A DNA stretch of 64,000 nt. It comes from Semisulcospira habei (Eukaryota; Mollusca; Gastropoda; Semisulcospiridae). The position numbers and the translations under genes were made by a program. The stretch is from positions 222,654,889 through 222,718,888 of the forward strand of contig BTPG01000001.1 in the NCBI GenBank assembly GCA_036245525.1, written 5' to 3'. Below, in pieces: positions 12,601 through 27,600 of this stretch (within the stretch, counting starts at the first letter, position 1; each line of letters starts with the position of its first letter). The notes under the pieces were generated by a model. It did no database searches and was not told the origin of the DNA. It worked only from the letters and a program-made list of their open reading frames with translations.

Positions 12601-15600
12601 AACCAAAAAGTTGAAATGTACTAAAAATGTGTTGATTGATGCATATTTGGCAGAATTGTGCATTGGTATCTGGTTGAACCCCTTTAATGCTTGGATGAGG
12701 GGAACACTACCCAACAGCAAGAGGCATAGAGCCCTGGCATTGAAGGGGTTAACCCTTTTCTGCATGCAGCCGCAGTTGTTGCATTGTCAAACTGGTGGCT
12801 GCGTGTGCAAGGGGGTTAACGTCATTAGTTTATTTTTGTCAGGCTCTGACCTTTGCACCGAGTGCCTCTGATGTGACCGCAGTGTGGGAAGGATTCGCTG
12901 ACCCAGACTCGCCACTGAAATTCTTCCGGCTGGAACTTCTCATGCAGCCAAAGTGCGATGCTAGTGTGCCACCGGGTGGTGATATCATCACGTCCGTCGA
13001 GATCGAGGCGAAATATTCACAGTACACCTTTTTGGAACAACAGCTGGTGGTAAGTGAGGATAGTTAGGTATGCTTGGGGTGTTTGTGTACTGGTCTGTGA
13101 TTTGGGACCCTAAGGTCCAAAATCACAGGTCAGCACACAGACTTCTCTAAAGGTTAGGAACCACAAGGCTGTAGTCATCAGACATTCAAAAGTAGGGTCA
13201 GTATTACACATGTTTTGATGCAAACAGTGGATTAAACGCGTGGACAGTCATGTGATATCGCGTGTTTTTGTGGGCTTTTAGTGCACTGTTGTGTCAGACA
13301 CACACATATTTTGACCTACTTCTGAGTTATGGAAATTGTCGATTAACCCATTACATGCTGAGGCTGATTTTTTTAACATTTGCTTATTGTCTTATGGAGG
13401 TACATTACAGATTAGGAAATGGATCAACCATTTTAGTTTAAGGGTGGTGCCAGAATAGCTTGGTGCCTCCGGCGCCAAGCTATTCTGGTGCCACCCTTGA
13501 ACTATCATTGTCAAATTTATTTCACGCAATGTGCGTATCAGGATGAAAAGGGTTAAGTCACATTAAATCAGTCTTTTGTCTGCACAATTTCTCCTCTGTT
13601 CAGACTTTTTCTTTACTATCTGAATAGCACACTGATCAGTCTAGCTGTTGCCTATACAGTTTTTCTTTTATGGTCTATAATTTCTTTATTCTGCTCATTT
13701 TTCTATTGTGTTCAATTCTCAAAAATTTTCAGGCTGGTTTTCCATACTTTGTGAGAGTGACAGCTGTGAACAAAGCTGGCCTTTCCATCAGCGTGACATC
13801 ACCACCCATTCTGTATGATGACTCATCACCTGTGCCTGGACTTGTCGTAGATGGCACCGACTTCCGCACAGACCTTGCCTGGACTGGATCCAGTACATCA
13901 GTCACTGGTCAGTAATCAGTGTGGTCTTGTCATTTAGCAAAATGTCAGGGACCCAGTTTTTGTGCTTGTTGTAAGTATAGTACCAGTAATTTGCATAGAA
14001 AAATGGTGGTTACTCGAAGCGCGATACCAGTAAGTGAAATCGATAGTATTATTTAGTCTTTTCTTTGCTCTCTGGATTTGAACAAAAGGGACTGTAGATA
14101 TGGTCCATATTCTGTGTGCATGACACAGATAAGAATTTATTTTAAATATTATTTTGCAATGCGCAAAAGATTATCTGGCCGACGTGAGCCACCATTGGCC
14201 TGCGCACGACTGTTTGTGGGCCAGTAGCGGCACACAGTGGCCTGATTGTCTTTGCACACTGGGTTTGTAATTTTCCAGCCACAGTTTTGCACCTCCCCAC
14301 ACCTGAGGGAACGGCCTGCCCATCACGACCAGTCCTCTTCTCTGACACAAAATGGAAGTTCCTGACCAGTAGCCAGAGGCGAGACCTCAGTGGGCGTGTC
14401 CTAGCTATCACCAGCCAGTCTGCAAAGGCCAAAGTCGGGGATGCTGGACAGTCAGTGACAGTGACGATGACACGTGACACCAACAAACACAAGATGTATT
14501 CTGCTGCCATGTTCTACGAAGCAGATATTGTCAAAGGTGGAACCTATGAGGTAAGCAAAAGTCAGCAATTCTCTAATCCTCTGGCTGTCGGCAGCACTTC
14601 TTGTCCAGGTGATTCCTGCAACGGGTCTGCCTAATGGAGAATCATGTGACTAAGTTGCACCATGCCTCCCGCTCAACGATTGGCTAGATTGCTGGAGAGT
14701 TTCCCCATGCTGATTTTAACAATAAACGAAATATGTCACTTCCTGTTAGTGGTGCAGGAAACAGACCGCCACACCTAAAGAATGTTTCGCTGCTTTCTGA
14801 AAAATATTTTATTGAAACAAGCTAAGGTTATAGCAAACAAGTAACGACTGGGGAAAAGTTTGTCTTTTCTAAGAATAAATATGGCATATGCACACAAGTC
14901 TAGGTTAGTGTAACTCCTTGACTCGCTACTGATGGTACAATTTGGTGGAAAAAAAGCATATAGTCACACGTCTTTTCCACGAGACAGTATTGTCAGTAGC
15001 AGTCACGGTGTTAATTTGCCTTTATTTCAGCTTTTGAGCGATTGTATTTTTGCTAGTGACTTCAGCAGGATGTTGTCAGCATTTTGTCCAAAATTTGGAT
15101 TGACATAAAATCATCATAATGTTAATTACAGATGGTGATGTTTGAGTAATTTCGTGAGCTGATGAATTAATTTCATACTTTTTTTGTGTGCAGGTGGATA
15201 TAAAGGCGGCCACTGGTTTCGGACGAGCTGTGACATCAGTGATGTTATGGGATGGGCCAACTACAGAGCTGATTCACTACGATTACACAGGAGTTGTAGA
15301 GCCAGAGTCCTTCTGCGTGTGCTGTTTTGATAACCCACAGCCATTGGTGAGTAAATCCCTTCATGGCCATTTAACGCAGGCTGTGTTTCTGAAATCATTA
15401 ATTCAGTGCGAAAGGGCTACTGTCATGCCAGAAACAAGGATTCAAAGTGGTGTCAGGAAGAGGCATAGATCTTCATGAGCCCCCACAACTGGGGTTCATG
15501 AGGATCTACGTGTCTTGCAGTTGGGTGGTGTTGACTTTTTCTGGGCAGTCAAGCTGGCAGTGGAAGTAATTTAGCATACATTTGCATTCAGAGTGAATTC

Positions 15601-18600
15601 CAGACCAAAAGGATGACTTTCATGACTAAATGTGAGGAAATGTCCAACAAAAAAAGTACTGCGCTGCAGATAGACAAGGACGATACGAATGCATGTGCAT
15701 TATCCCTGATAACTTATTTTCCCAGGACTGTGAATCTATCTGCAACTGCACCAAATACGTGAAGGACGTGCAGAGCTTGAACGACAACTCCACGCTGTTG
15801 GGGCGGCGCAAAAGGTCTGTACAGATCATGCAGCTGACCAGTGAGGAGAAGGAGACTCTGAAGACGGGGTCAGTGAATGACCTTCCACCCATCACAGTGA
15901 GGCGACCTGCCTGCGGCCTGCAGTTGTACACTTGTGAGTAGAGTGAAGCATGCTTTAGTCAGCGCCTGTGATGGCGCGTTTCTGTAAATCCCTGAACTGA
16001 TCATGTTCAGGAGTGTGTCTGATCCAAAGGAAAATGGTTGAACAGGTCTTTCAGTTTTTGTGCCCGTCTGTTAACCCTTATCATTTGGAATACACCAGTG
16101 TGTCAAATAAGTTTGACTAAAATAGTTCAAGGTAGTGCCAGAATAGCATGTCACCTCTAGGCAACAAGCTATTCTGGCACCACCCTTGAACTAAAGCCAC
16201 TGGTCTATATCCTTGTCTGTAAGTACTATAAATGTAGCTTGCGTATGGCAGTGTACAAATTTGAAGCTTTTAGCCTCAGTATGATATGGGTTAAACCTGA
16301 TATACTATTGCTTGAAATAAAAGGGAGCATGATAGTTCAAGGGTGGTGCCATAATAGCTTGGCGGCTGAGGCACCAAGCTATTCTGGCATCACCATTGAA
16401 CTGAAATGGTTGATCTACCTCCTAATCTGTAATACAGCCTACAGACAATAAGCAAATATTTACAAAATCGGCCTCAAGATGTAGTGGGTTAAAATAAGAC
16501 TTTGTTATCTCAGTGAATGCCAATGAGACTGATTACGTGGCTGGATTCCGTGGGCGCATGGTGACATGGTGCACATTTGGCGTTGGTGTGATGTACGACC
16601 CAGGATCCGTCACCACAATGTTGACCTTTGACCCCAGTGCAGACTTTCACCGCTACAAGCTAAAGGTGTATAAAGTGGGGGACGAACAGTCAAGGGTAGG
16701 TATTCTTTCTTCCTATTTGTTGTCTTAATTTTTTTCTTTTTCTGATTTTTTTTTTTTTTTTTTTTTTTACACTGCCTGTATTTCATCGTCTGTGTTCTTT
16801 CTTTCTTGTTTGTTTGTTTACAAGGTTGGTTGTTGATTGTTGACTGGTTGGCTGGTTGGTTGATTGGTGGGTTCGTTGTTTGATGTAGAGGTTCAATTTG
16901 TATGATAACTCATTCTGCCTGCGACACACCACAGCGAGATATGGCTCGACCATGATAGTTCAAGGGTGGCGGCAGAATAGCTTGGCGCCGATAGGCGCCA
17001 AGCTATTCTGCCACCACCCTTGAACTATCATGGTCGATCTGTTTCCTGATTTGTAATGCAGTCCTCAGGATAACTCCCAAATGTGGGTATTTTGTACCTC
17101 GGGCACAATGAGTCAATACATTATCTGGAAAGAAAATGCAGTGTGTCAGAATTGTGTAAGGGTGTGGCTTCAAAAACAGAAATTGAAAAACAATTTCATC
17201 AGCCTGATCAGGTGTCTTAAATATGAATCTTGCCAATACTGCAGAACCTGTTCGAGTAACCACCTCTTTTTGCAAGAAGAAAAGAGTCTTAGATGACTGG
17301 TGCTCTCTCAAGAGAAGTCCTGAAGGGCAAAAAAGTGTCACCTGTAAATAAAGACCATCATTTAGTTGACTTATAGCCACCTAAATAGTGGTCTTTAATA
17401 ACAGGTGGTCTCTCATAAGGGCGGTCACTCAAGACAGGTTCTGCTGTACTGCTGTTTACTTTGTGCCTGTCGCGCCCATTAAGTTGGGTTGTTTTGGGGT
17501 CTGCTTTATCTAATATATCTCTCATTTTTCAACAGCCCACCACATGTCTCGGAGTGTTTGTCGACGATGACACTGTCTTCAGATCAACTGTGTGTGGTAT
17601 CCCTTCTCTCAGAACAGACACCAAACTGGCAATCACTGTGTGGAACTGGAAAAACTTCCTCACAGATACAAATTCAGACGGCACCAATATAACTGTATGG
17701 CAGACATCGGCCACGTTCAAGAACCTGATCATCCCTGCACCAAAAGAGTCATTGTGTCGCTATGGAGCCCCATTCCGCGGTGGTCAAAACACGATCGTGA
17801 GGTATGAGGCGGGACTGAGTTCACAAGATGGAATGGTGGACGTAACACCATTCAGAGAGGTGAGATGATAAACATTATTTTATATCAAATTTAAAAAATT
17901 GATGTTAACCCTTTTAGCCCCATGAGTATATTTCCCTAATTTTGGAAGTGTTACTGAACGACTATATGTACCAGTTGCAGGAGGTGGCTTGACCATGATA
18001 ATTCAAGGGTAGTGCCAGATTAGCTTGGCGCCTTCAGGCGCCAAGCTAATCTGGCACTATCCTTGAATTATCATGGTCAATCGATCTCCTGCTGTAAGGT
18101 ATTGGGTCTGAAAGGGTTCAAGTGATCTGCACTGGGCAGACTTTGATTATGCTAAAGTTTGCCTGTACGTTGGGTTCTCAGTGTTGTCTTGCCTCAACTA
18201 AGACTTCTTTACCATTCTTTTCACTTGTAGTGAGCTTACTGTATGTTTAATATGCTCTGTTATTGAATCTGAATCTGAACTCAAGATCAAGATGATTCAA
18301 GATGACTTTATTGTTACTGTGGTAGAAAATAATCATACATAGCAAAAATTGTCTTGCCATCGCAGGTGCTGCTGACATTCACTTACTCGCTCATTCCAAA
18401 AATTACAATAACGAAGCTACAAAATGGACAATGACTCGGGACGGGTGAAGCCCGTCGCCAAGGCATCTAATGGCTGGCGCCAGTGGCCTCATCCCGACCC
18501 GAACCTCCCGGACAAAAACAGAATGCTAAGACAGCCCTATGTCTCCTGAACACACTGTATATGCTCTTTTGTTAAGTTCCTACTTGACTAAAGCTAGCAC

Positions 18601-21600
18601 ATGAAAATACAAGTTAACAACAGAAACAAAATGCCATCGATAGGTAAATGATCTCTGATCTAGGCAACATAAAACAACAGTCAAAGCTGCACCTGGGGGC
18701 GCGTTGCTAAAGTACAGCGCCAGTGTTCAGAGTCTGAATAGTAAGTATCAAGTTTGCGAAACATTTAGTGGATTCATACATCCCACTCCAATGCATATAA
18801 TTTCATTAACTCATTCATGGCCAGCCGCATGCAGATGTGCAGCTTATGCCGCACATCCAGATGCGGCTGGCTGCGAATGAGTTAACCACACAGAAGGAAT
18901 AAACTCCTTTGCCATGTTCATTACATATTTGTGCAATATTTTGTTTTGTCTAGGTATACACTCCGTGCGTGCCATGTGTGGACCAATGTGACAAATACAA
19001 CTGTGACCTCAACTGCAGTGCAACCTTGACAACACCCTTGGCTCTGACCTTGGATGGCCTTGACCTATTTCCCGGCAATTTTTCGGCCACTGGGGAGTAT
19101 AAACCCAGCGTCTATTACTTCACTGGTAGGTTTTAATCCGGTCATTACGATGTTCACTGCATGTTGTGGGTGTGCACACACTCAGTGTGGTGTTTTTTTA
19201 TGTTCATATCTTCTAAGTCCAGAAATTACATCAGTACTGATAGTTGTCAACAGTACCGCCCTGGCTGGCCAAAAGCCAGCATGTCCCTTATTTGCGGAAA
19301 GCAAGATTTTGATTGAAATAGCAATTAAGGTGAGCGCTACTCAGCTGCAAGAGACATAAATCCTCATGAGCCCCCCGCAGTTGTGGGGGGCTCATGAGGA
19401 TTTATGTCTCTTGTTCGTCCTGTGTTCTGTACGCCTGTTTTTAATGCCATTTACATTTGTGTTCTTCACGCGAATGCCGATTAGTGTGTAGTTGATTCGG
19501 ACAAGCAATTCATGATCACTGGCAGCAAAGAGGTTACATGTACCGTTTTAACTTTTAGCATTTTCTGTGTTTGATTGACAGTGAAAGCAGTGCTCGGATC
19601 AGGCATGTCCGTGATCGTAAAATCTGACGGATTTTCCGTGGACACGACTCTCCCCGTGTTTGACCCCTCCTTGTTCTTCTACCTGGACGCTGCACATGGT
19701 GAGGCGAAGCCCATACAGAAACTGATGGCATCCAATTCCACGATCCAAGTCTTGTACACATGCCGTGACAATGAGAGCAGTATTGTGGTGAGTTGTGTTC
19801 AGCGTATTTCTCAATGAATCCTCAGTTCCAGCCACAGGCAGCAGCAATGTCCTCAGATCCGCAGTAAGAGTTAATCCTATATCAGATTCAGGTGACAGAC
19901 CATATGTTGAGCCCCTTTTTAACCCTTTGCCTGACAGTAGCGTTTCAGCGTTTTGTTGCGATGATTCCAGTGGGACAGGCAAAAGAAAGACAGTAGGTTG
20001 CACCCCTAGGTAGTCAGGATTAGGGGGACTGTTTCGCTGGATCACCCTGATCATCGTGGCATGCGTCCTCATAGTATTCTTTCTGTTAATATCGTACTTC
20101 AAACTGTGAATGTTAACCCTTTTCATCCTGATATGCCACTGCTTGAAGTTAATTTGACTATAATAGTTCAAGGGTGGTGCCAGAATAGCTTGGCGCCTGA
20201 GGCACCAAGCTATTCTGGCACCACCCTTGAACTGAAATGGTTGATCTGTCTCCTAATCTGTAATGTGGCCTTCACAGGACAGTAAGCAAATTTTAAATAC
20301 ATCAGCCTAGGATGTAATGGGCTAATGAGGCAACTCCTTGCAAGCAAGCAACATATATTCTCATGAGCCCCTGGGGCTGCAGGGGTGTATGAAGATACAC
20401 ACCTCTTGCAGATGCAGCGAGCTGGATGAATCCACGTAATGCTTAAATTCCGTGTACATTTTATTTTGTTTGGCCTTCTTTTGATTTAGGGATAAGCTCA
20501 ATTTGGGAGGCGTCGGTAAAACCAGCACCAAACGTTTCCATCACCGTATCCAAATTTGTTTTATTTTCATAGTAATTTAACCCTTTTCATCCTGATACAG
20601 TATTTTGCTTGAAATAAATTTGCCCATGCGTCCTCATAGTATTCTTTCTGTTAATATCGTACTTCAAAATGTGAATGTTAACCCTTTTCATCCTGGTATG
20701 CCACTGCTTGAAGTTAATTTGCCCATGATAGTTCAAGGGTGGTGCCAGAATAGCTTGGCACGTGAGGAGCCAAGCTATTCTGGCACTACCCTTGAACTAA
20801 AATGGTTGATCTATCTCCTAATCTGTAGTGTAGGCTTCATATGGCAACAAGCAGATTTTTTACAAATCAGCCTCAGGATTTAATGGGTTAACACTGAAAA
20901 TGTGTGGCAGGGACCTCTGATGATGCTTTGTAACAATTCTGACCTTTGTCACATCCAACCTTGTGAGGAGGCAGTTGACTGTAGTTGGAACTGCCCAGCA
21001 TCCCGCATGGAGTAAGTTAAAGTTACCCAACCCTGCTCTGCTTTTTTTTTTCTTCTCAGGAGTACGAGTGGGCAATTGGGACAACGCCAGGTGGACTGGA
21101 AGTCCAAAACTGGACGTCGACAGGTGTTAACCCCACTGGTGTGAACTCAGACCTGCAGGGCATCATCACACACATGGCTCACTATTACATCTCTGTCAGG
21201 TGCACCAACGGGGGAGGTCTCTCCACTACATTCACAGACACTACAGGTGAGGGGATGTGCGGTGTATCGCGGAAGAGGCAATAGAAATTCTGCCCAAGCT
21301 TTTCATTGTATCACACAAATCATGCAAGATAATATATTGACTAATTGATCTCTTGAGCTTAACATATTATTGTATGCTGTGCAGGTGTGATTGCATACAT
21401 CGAAGCCTTGCGTGTGACAGACGTCTCTGGTGAGCTGCCTGGCGCTCAAGTCATCGACCCCGCCGCCATTCCAGCCACAGCCCGCAAATCGTCTGACGCG
21501 AACTCCATGTCGGTCAAACTTCAAATCAGCAAAGATCCCACCATTGACACCTACTGTAAGTTGAAGGCTGTTATCTGCAGAAGCTGGTTTGCCAGAAAAA

Positions 21601-24600
21601 CAGAAACCTTGTCTGTAAAGATGTACATGTGTGACAGGATTTAAAAAAAACAAACATTTTTTGTCTGTGGCAGCAAACAGCAGAAACTGTTTTGAGCAAT
21701 AACCATTAATGAAGATTTACTTGTCATTAACCCTTTTCGTCCTGATACATTATTGCTTTAAATTTGACCACGATAGTTAAAGGGTGGTGCCAGAATAGCT
21801 TGGTGCCTAATGTGCCAAGCTATTCTGGCACTACCCTTAAACTGATATGGTTGATCTATCTCAATCTGTAATGTAGCCTTCATAGGACAATACGCACATT
21901 TTTTTAAAAGTCAGCCTCAGGATGTAATGGGTTAAAGACTATCATTATGTGGCTGTAGCCACCTAAATGGTGGTTTTTAACCCTTTCAGTGCCAACACCC
22001 TACAGCAGGCGATTGATTGACCATGTTAATTCAAGGGTAGTGCCAGATTAGCTTGGCGCCTTCAGGCGCCAAGCTAATCTGGCACTACCCTTGAATTAAC
22101 ATGGTCAATCCACCTCCTGTAAGTGGTACATAGTCGTTAAGTAACACTTCCAAAATTCGGGAAATGCACCCGTGGCGCTAGAAGGGTTAACTCTTTGCCT
22201 ACTGACCTGCTAAGTAACTTTTCAGGATTATATTTACTCTGCCATTAAGTAATTTTGTTCCAAGTTCTTTTCTGGACCCGGTGGGCATGCCAAGTAATGG
22301 CTCGTGACAACACATTTAGTGCTAAAACTAGCCAGGCAAACGCATTGCAAGCTATCCGTGGCTGGGCGGATTTCGCGCCCAATAGCATTCTAGGGGACTT
22401 AATCTTGCGGCGGCTTAACCCATACCATACTGAGGCTAAAAGCATCAAATTTGTACACTGCCATACGCAAGCTACATGATAGTACTTACAGATAAGGATA
22501 TAGACCAATGGCTTTAGTTTAAGGGTGGTGCCAGAGCCTAGAGGCGCCAAGCTATTCTTGCACCAATCTTGAACTATTTTAGTTATACTTATTTCACACA
22601 CTGGTGTATTCGGAATGATAAGGGTTAAGTCACCATCCATAGGCCAAGAGCTTCTGACAGGTGACAACTTTTGGCCTTTAAAACTTTTCTTGAGAGAGCA
22701 CTTGTCGTTTAACCCATTGGCTGTTGGTAGCAAGTTTTGTCTCAATGATTCCTGTGGGAATCATCGTGACAAAAAGCGCTACTGACAGCCAAGGGGTTAA
22801 GACCACATTTTTCTTGCAAAACAGTTGGTTGCTCAAAACAGGTGGTATTGTAGTCACATTCTCATGTTGTGCTTTGTTTCCACCCGACAGATTTTAGCAT
22901 TGGCAGCACAAAGACGCCAACCACTGGCAGCAAGTGCGATGACATTTTCCCTCGCACTTTGGTAGCGTCCACTATTTCTGGTACCATCTCTATTAGGGAT
23001 GGCTATGTCTACAAGGATGGCCACGAATTGTTCTCACTCCGCCAGGGACGCCAAGGGTACAATGGCAGCGACAATACAGTGCCCTCATCTGCAGGTGAGG
23101 ATTATAAATGGAATTTTCTGCCATCAAAGAAAATATATATAGACTCAGTTTGCAGTGCCTGTCTTACCTTCGTGTGCACAGCACACAAGTCATAATCATC
23201 AAGCGGGCGCATTAAAAATCCCACCTCCAATGTTCGAAAAGAGAAGGCCTGTGTGTGACTGGTGGAAATGAAAACGGAAATATGTTGCATGCACTGAAGA
23301 CAATGGCAGGGTGGAAGTGGCACATGGTAGCAGCAGGCTTTCAGAGCTCCTGCAGCCAGCCCAGCGGCGCCTTCAGCTTTTGAAAAGATGGGTATGTGTG
23401 CCTGGAAGACATGTTCCACACATTCATACAACCTTTGAGCTGTCGCAGTAGATCATTTTGTGTGACAGGTAGAGAGCTCATGTACTTTATTCTTTATTCT
23501 GGTCACACTTCTTCGTTCGCTGATGGAAACATACAAGTGCCAACCAAACTGCAAGGGGCAAAGTGTTACGTTTGTGGTTCTGTTATTCTTTTGAGAGCAT
23601 GTGTGTGCTGATCATAAGAAAGATCTGATATTCATTACAGTTATTTTGGATTAAGAATTATGTACCTTTTTAGTATGATTCGTTTTCTTTTGCACAGAGA
23701 ATTGCGATCGATTTCTGTTGTTTAGCTAGAATGACGCATATTTTTGCTACAGTGTTGTAAAGTTTAACCTACATTAGACTGGAAGGTTCGAGCAAGGTCG
23801 CGACCTTTCTAGTGACCTCAGATATGACATCAAGGCTTTTGAGTAAACATGTTAGCAACATTTATGGACTGCACGGATTTTTCGAGATATTAGTGGAAGG
23901 TTGTAGTGAGATCTAGAGTGTTCTTTTTCATGAATATTAATGAATTTTGGTTACATTTTCTTTTCTGATTGGTTGAGTTGTGTAGTTTGTGGGATTATTC
24001 TGGAAATCTGTAATAGTTTAAAAAGCGGGTGTTAGCGAATTGTATGTGCATATTATATGAGAGACGCAGTGTGTCAAAGTGTTGATGCATTAGAGGAGAC
24101 AGTGTATCAATGTTGGTGCATTGTATGAGAGATGCAGTGTATCAGAATTGTGGATGCATTTTAGAGAGACAGTGTACCAATGTGTGGATGCATTTGTGGA
24201 CGCATTGTGCTGAGAGTGCTTCGTGAGAATAAAATATTGTTGGAACGGTTACTCAAGGGTGTTCTACAACTTTGTGCCACATGAGACGAGTTGCAACTGA
24301 GTGAAGTTTCTTTACAGGAATCCTACGTGTGTGCGTCTGGTGTGATTGTATCATACTACGACTACCACGTAACACAAAGAACCTCATGAGCCCCCACAGT
24401 TGCGGGTGCTTATGAGGTTCTTTGCCTCTTGCTAACACTATTCATTTCCCTGGGTTCCTTGGATCGATGGGATTATACTGTATTAAATTTGCCTTGTTTT
24501 CCAAGTCGTAATTGTGCATCTACTGGCATCCATGCCTAATAAGGACTTTCGCTGCTTGGGCAAGCGTTGATGAAGACCATGTACTAGCTGTGGGAGATAG

Positions 24601-27600
24601 ATCGGCCATAATAGTTGAAGGGTGGTCACAGTTTGCTGTAAGGAGCTCTGTTTAGAAAGTCTCATGGCAAACATTTAAAATGTTTTGCAGGAGATTTTCT
24701 GAACAGAGGTGGAATTTGTTTCCTCAAAACACATTACCGATGACATGACTGTCTGGAAATAGTCTACTTGCTTACCAATTTTAGCCTAAGACCCAAAGGG
24801 TCCCCCCAGGAGGCTCTCGGGGATCCCTAACAGGGACGAGAGTAGCCTCCCCTGCCCATCCGGTCACGTGCCCGGTGGTGTCTCCTTTAGCCAGTTGTCT
24901 ACTTCGCTGTTAGCGTACGCACGCGTTTACCTGAGCCTCTGACCCTTCGTAGACTGTGTACGGTTCGACCGTCCTTACCGGCCTGTCTTCGCCTAGCCTC
25001 TCGTCTCTGCTTCTGGCGTCGCCTCCTTCTCGGCTAGCCCTCGTTTGTGCCTCGTGCTGTTAGCTGGGCCTGGGGCCTTCTTCTGCTTCTCGGCTTCCAT
25101 CGCTCACGGTGGTTTGTGCTTTGGCGCTCCGCCATGGAAAGGTAACGTCTCGGTCGCCGCCTACGTCTCGCCCGGCTGGGCCGGACGTCGGTCTCGTCTC
25201 GAACTTTTTGGTTCTTTCTCGCGTTTCGTCGTGAGCTTCACTCGTTTACCTGGTTCGGAAGTTATGTAGGCGGGTTAGTTCCCGCCGCCGGTCGCCTTTC
25301 ATCTTTGGGTTTGTGTTGCAGTCATCAAGTGCGCACCTGTCCCCGATGCGGCGACTTTCAGTGGCCTAGTGACCGGCATGAAGTCTGTCTTCCGTGTTCT
25401 GGCTGCTCCTCGGACCTCGCCTGCGCTGTCTGCTCTTCGTGGCCGGAGGTTCGTTGGTCGGAGCTTTGGAGGTTCTACCGGCGCGAGCGACCTGTCACAG
25501 CACGCCGGGACCCAGTCAAGCTCCCCTCCTCAGAAGTGGAGAAACGCACGCCTCGTCTGCCTGGTAAGACTATTCCTGCTACGGTGTCCGCACCGCCCTT
25601 GCCCGCTGACTCCTCCGGCGAGTCGCCAAGCCGGCATGGTGCCCCCCTCCTTGAGCCCCGGGCACCGCGACTGTTGTCGCCTGTTAGTAGACGCGTGGGC
25701 CTTGTGGCCCCCCCTAAGCCCGCTGACTCCTCCGGCGAGTCGCCAAGCCGGCTCCGTGCCCCCCTCCTTGAGCCCCGGGCACCGCGACTTTTGTCGCTCG
25801 TCGATTCACGCCGTCGGCCTTTCGGCCTCTCCGTCTAGTTGTGCCCCCCTCCTTGAGCCCCGGGCACCGCGACCCTTGTCGCCTGTTACTAGACGTGTTG
25901 GCCTTATGGCCCCCCCTCCTAAGCCCGCTGACTCCTCCGGCGAGTCGCCTAGCCGGCTACGTGCCCCTCTCCATGAGCCCCGGGCACCGCGACCGTCGTC
26001 GCCTTCTACCCTTCACCGTGGCCTTTCGGCCCCAGGTGCTAGTCCGTAACGTGCCCCCCTCCTTGAGCCCCGGGCACCGCGACGGTTGTCACCTTTTCCT
26101 CCTCCTCGGGACAGAAGAGACCGTCCCCGTTCTTCCAGGCGCCATGAGGTTGACCGTCGGCTTAGCCCTCGTCGCGTGGATAGGAGACGTAGCCCCCGGC
26201 ATTCGTCGTCCTCTCGCTCGACTTCCTCTTATGCCTCCCGTCGGCGCAGCCGTTCTCCGCAGCGCTGTTCCTCTCGGCGCCCCTCACCACACTCCTCTCG
26301 TAGGAGTCGTAGAGACGACAGGACTCCGCCTCGTTCTCGGCGCAGTAGTTCTCATCGGGATCGACGCTCTCATCGTTCCCGACGCCCTTCGCCTCTTACT
26401 TCCCCGCGCCAGCGTCAGCGTAGCCCCTCGGCTCCTACCCCACCCGGGTCTGCCCTGGGGGACTTGGGTGGGGTTAGGTATTTTTTAGTTCCCAGGGTCA
26501 CCCTGGTCAGCCCCACAGGGTGGGGTTTTCTCTCTATTCTGGGGCATGTGTTTCTGTCTACCCGAGGTCCATTCACCTGTATTTGCCTTTTTTAAACTCT
26601 CCCTACTGTCTGCACTGCCTGTAGCTCTTGATATTGGATGTGTGTTGCTAAATGGTCTTAGCTTTATTTAGGCCCCATGTGTTAGGTTTATTTAATGTGT
26701 TTGACCGGCTGGCGACATACATTCAATGTTCTGTTTAGTTGGTTGTTTTTTTTCACAAGCAGTGCAGGCACGTCCTGAGAAAGCCTTGTTGCTGTCGGGA
26801 CGTTAAGCAATGTACAATCAATCAATCAACAACCCTCGGCTCCTCCTCCACCGCCTGCGCGCGTCGGCTTACCTACTGTGCTTCGGTCTTCCCCGCCGCC
26901 ATCGCCTGCCATCGATGGAGAGACCTTAAGCCTGCTGCCGGAGGACTCCGTGTCGGCCTTGCTTGGGTCCGGCAGCCGTTCGCCCTCTCAGGCGGAGGAT
27001 ACAGCGTCTCCAGCTACCCTGTCCACTCCTCGTGGCGAGACTCTCCGAGCCTTGGACGACGCCGCCCGTCTCATCGCGGCGTGCCTTCCCGCGGATTCCT
27101 GCCCACCTTCCCCACCGCTGAAGAGGAAAGCGGCCGCCTTTGTGGACGCTGCTCGGCAGGTTAAGAAATTCAAGTCGCTTCCCCAGCCGCCTGCCTTCCG
27201 CGACCTAGCGGACGCCCTGTCTGCGCACCTCCAGCGAGATTCCGCTTCCGACTCGGACTTCTTCTCTGACCGCCGCTGGCCTTCCGGTGTCGACATCGCC
27301 TTTCGGCAGTCCTGGTACGCCGGCCACTCGCAATCCTTCTCGTGCTCGCTGCCTCCGGTGGATCCGCCTGCGCTGGTGCTCGCCGGCGGCTCTTCCCAGC
27401 TCAACCGTGTCCTGCCTCGCGGCCTAGAACGTACCGCCTCACTCGTCCGTAACGCCCTCGCTTGTTCGGGTTTTTTGGAGCTCCTCACACAAGCCTTCAT
27501 TAGCCGTATCGAGGCAGCCTGGCTTCCCTCCGCTCCACCCCTGCTGTCGGATCTTCACACCTTGGCTGTTGCAGCCAACCGAGCGGCCTACCATTCGTCT

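Noticed and set aside
20912..21011. Cys-rich open stretch between a CAG and a GTAAGT, first taken as an exon
   Set aside because: It leaves phase 2 before exon 13, which must start in phase 0, and would need a 48-base intron. Joining exon 12 directly to exon 13 restores a smooth FN3-like sequence.
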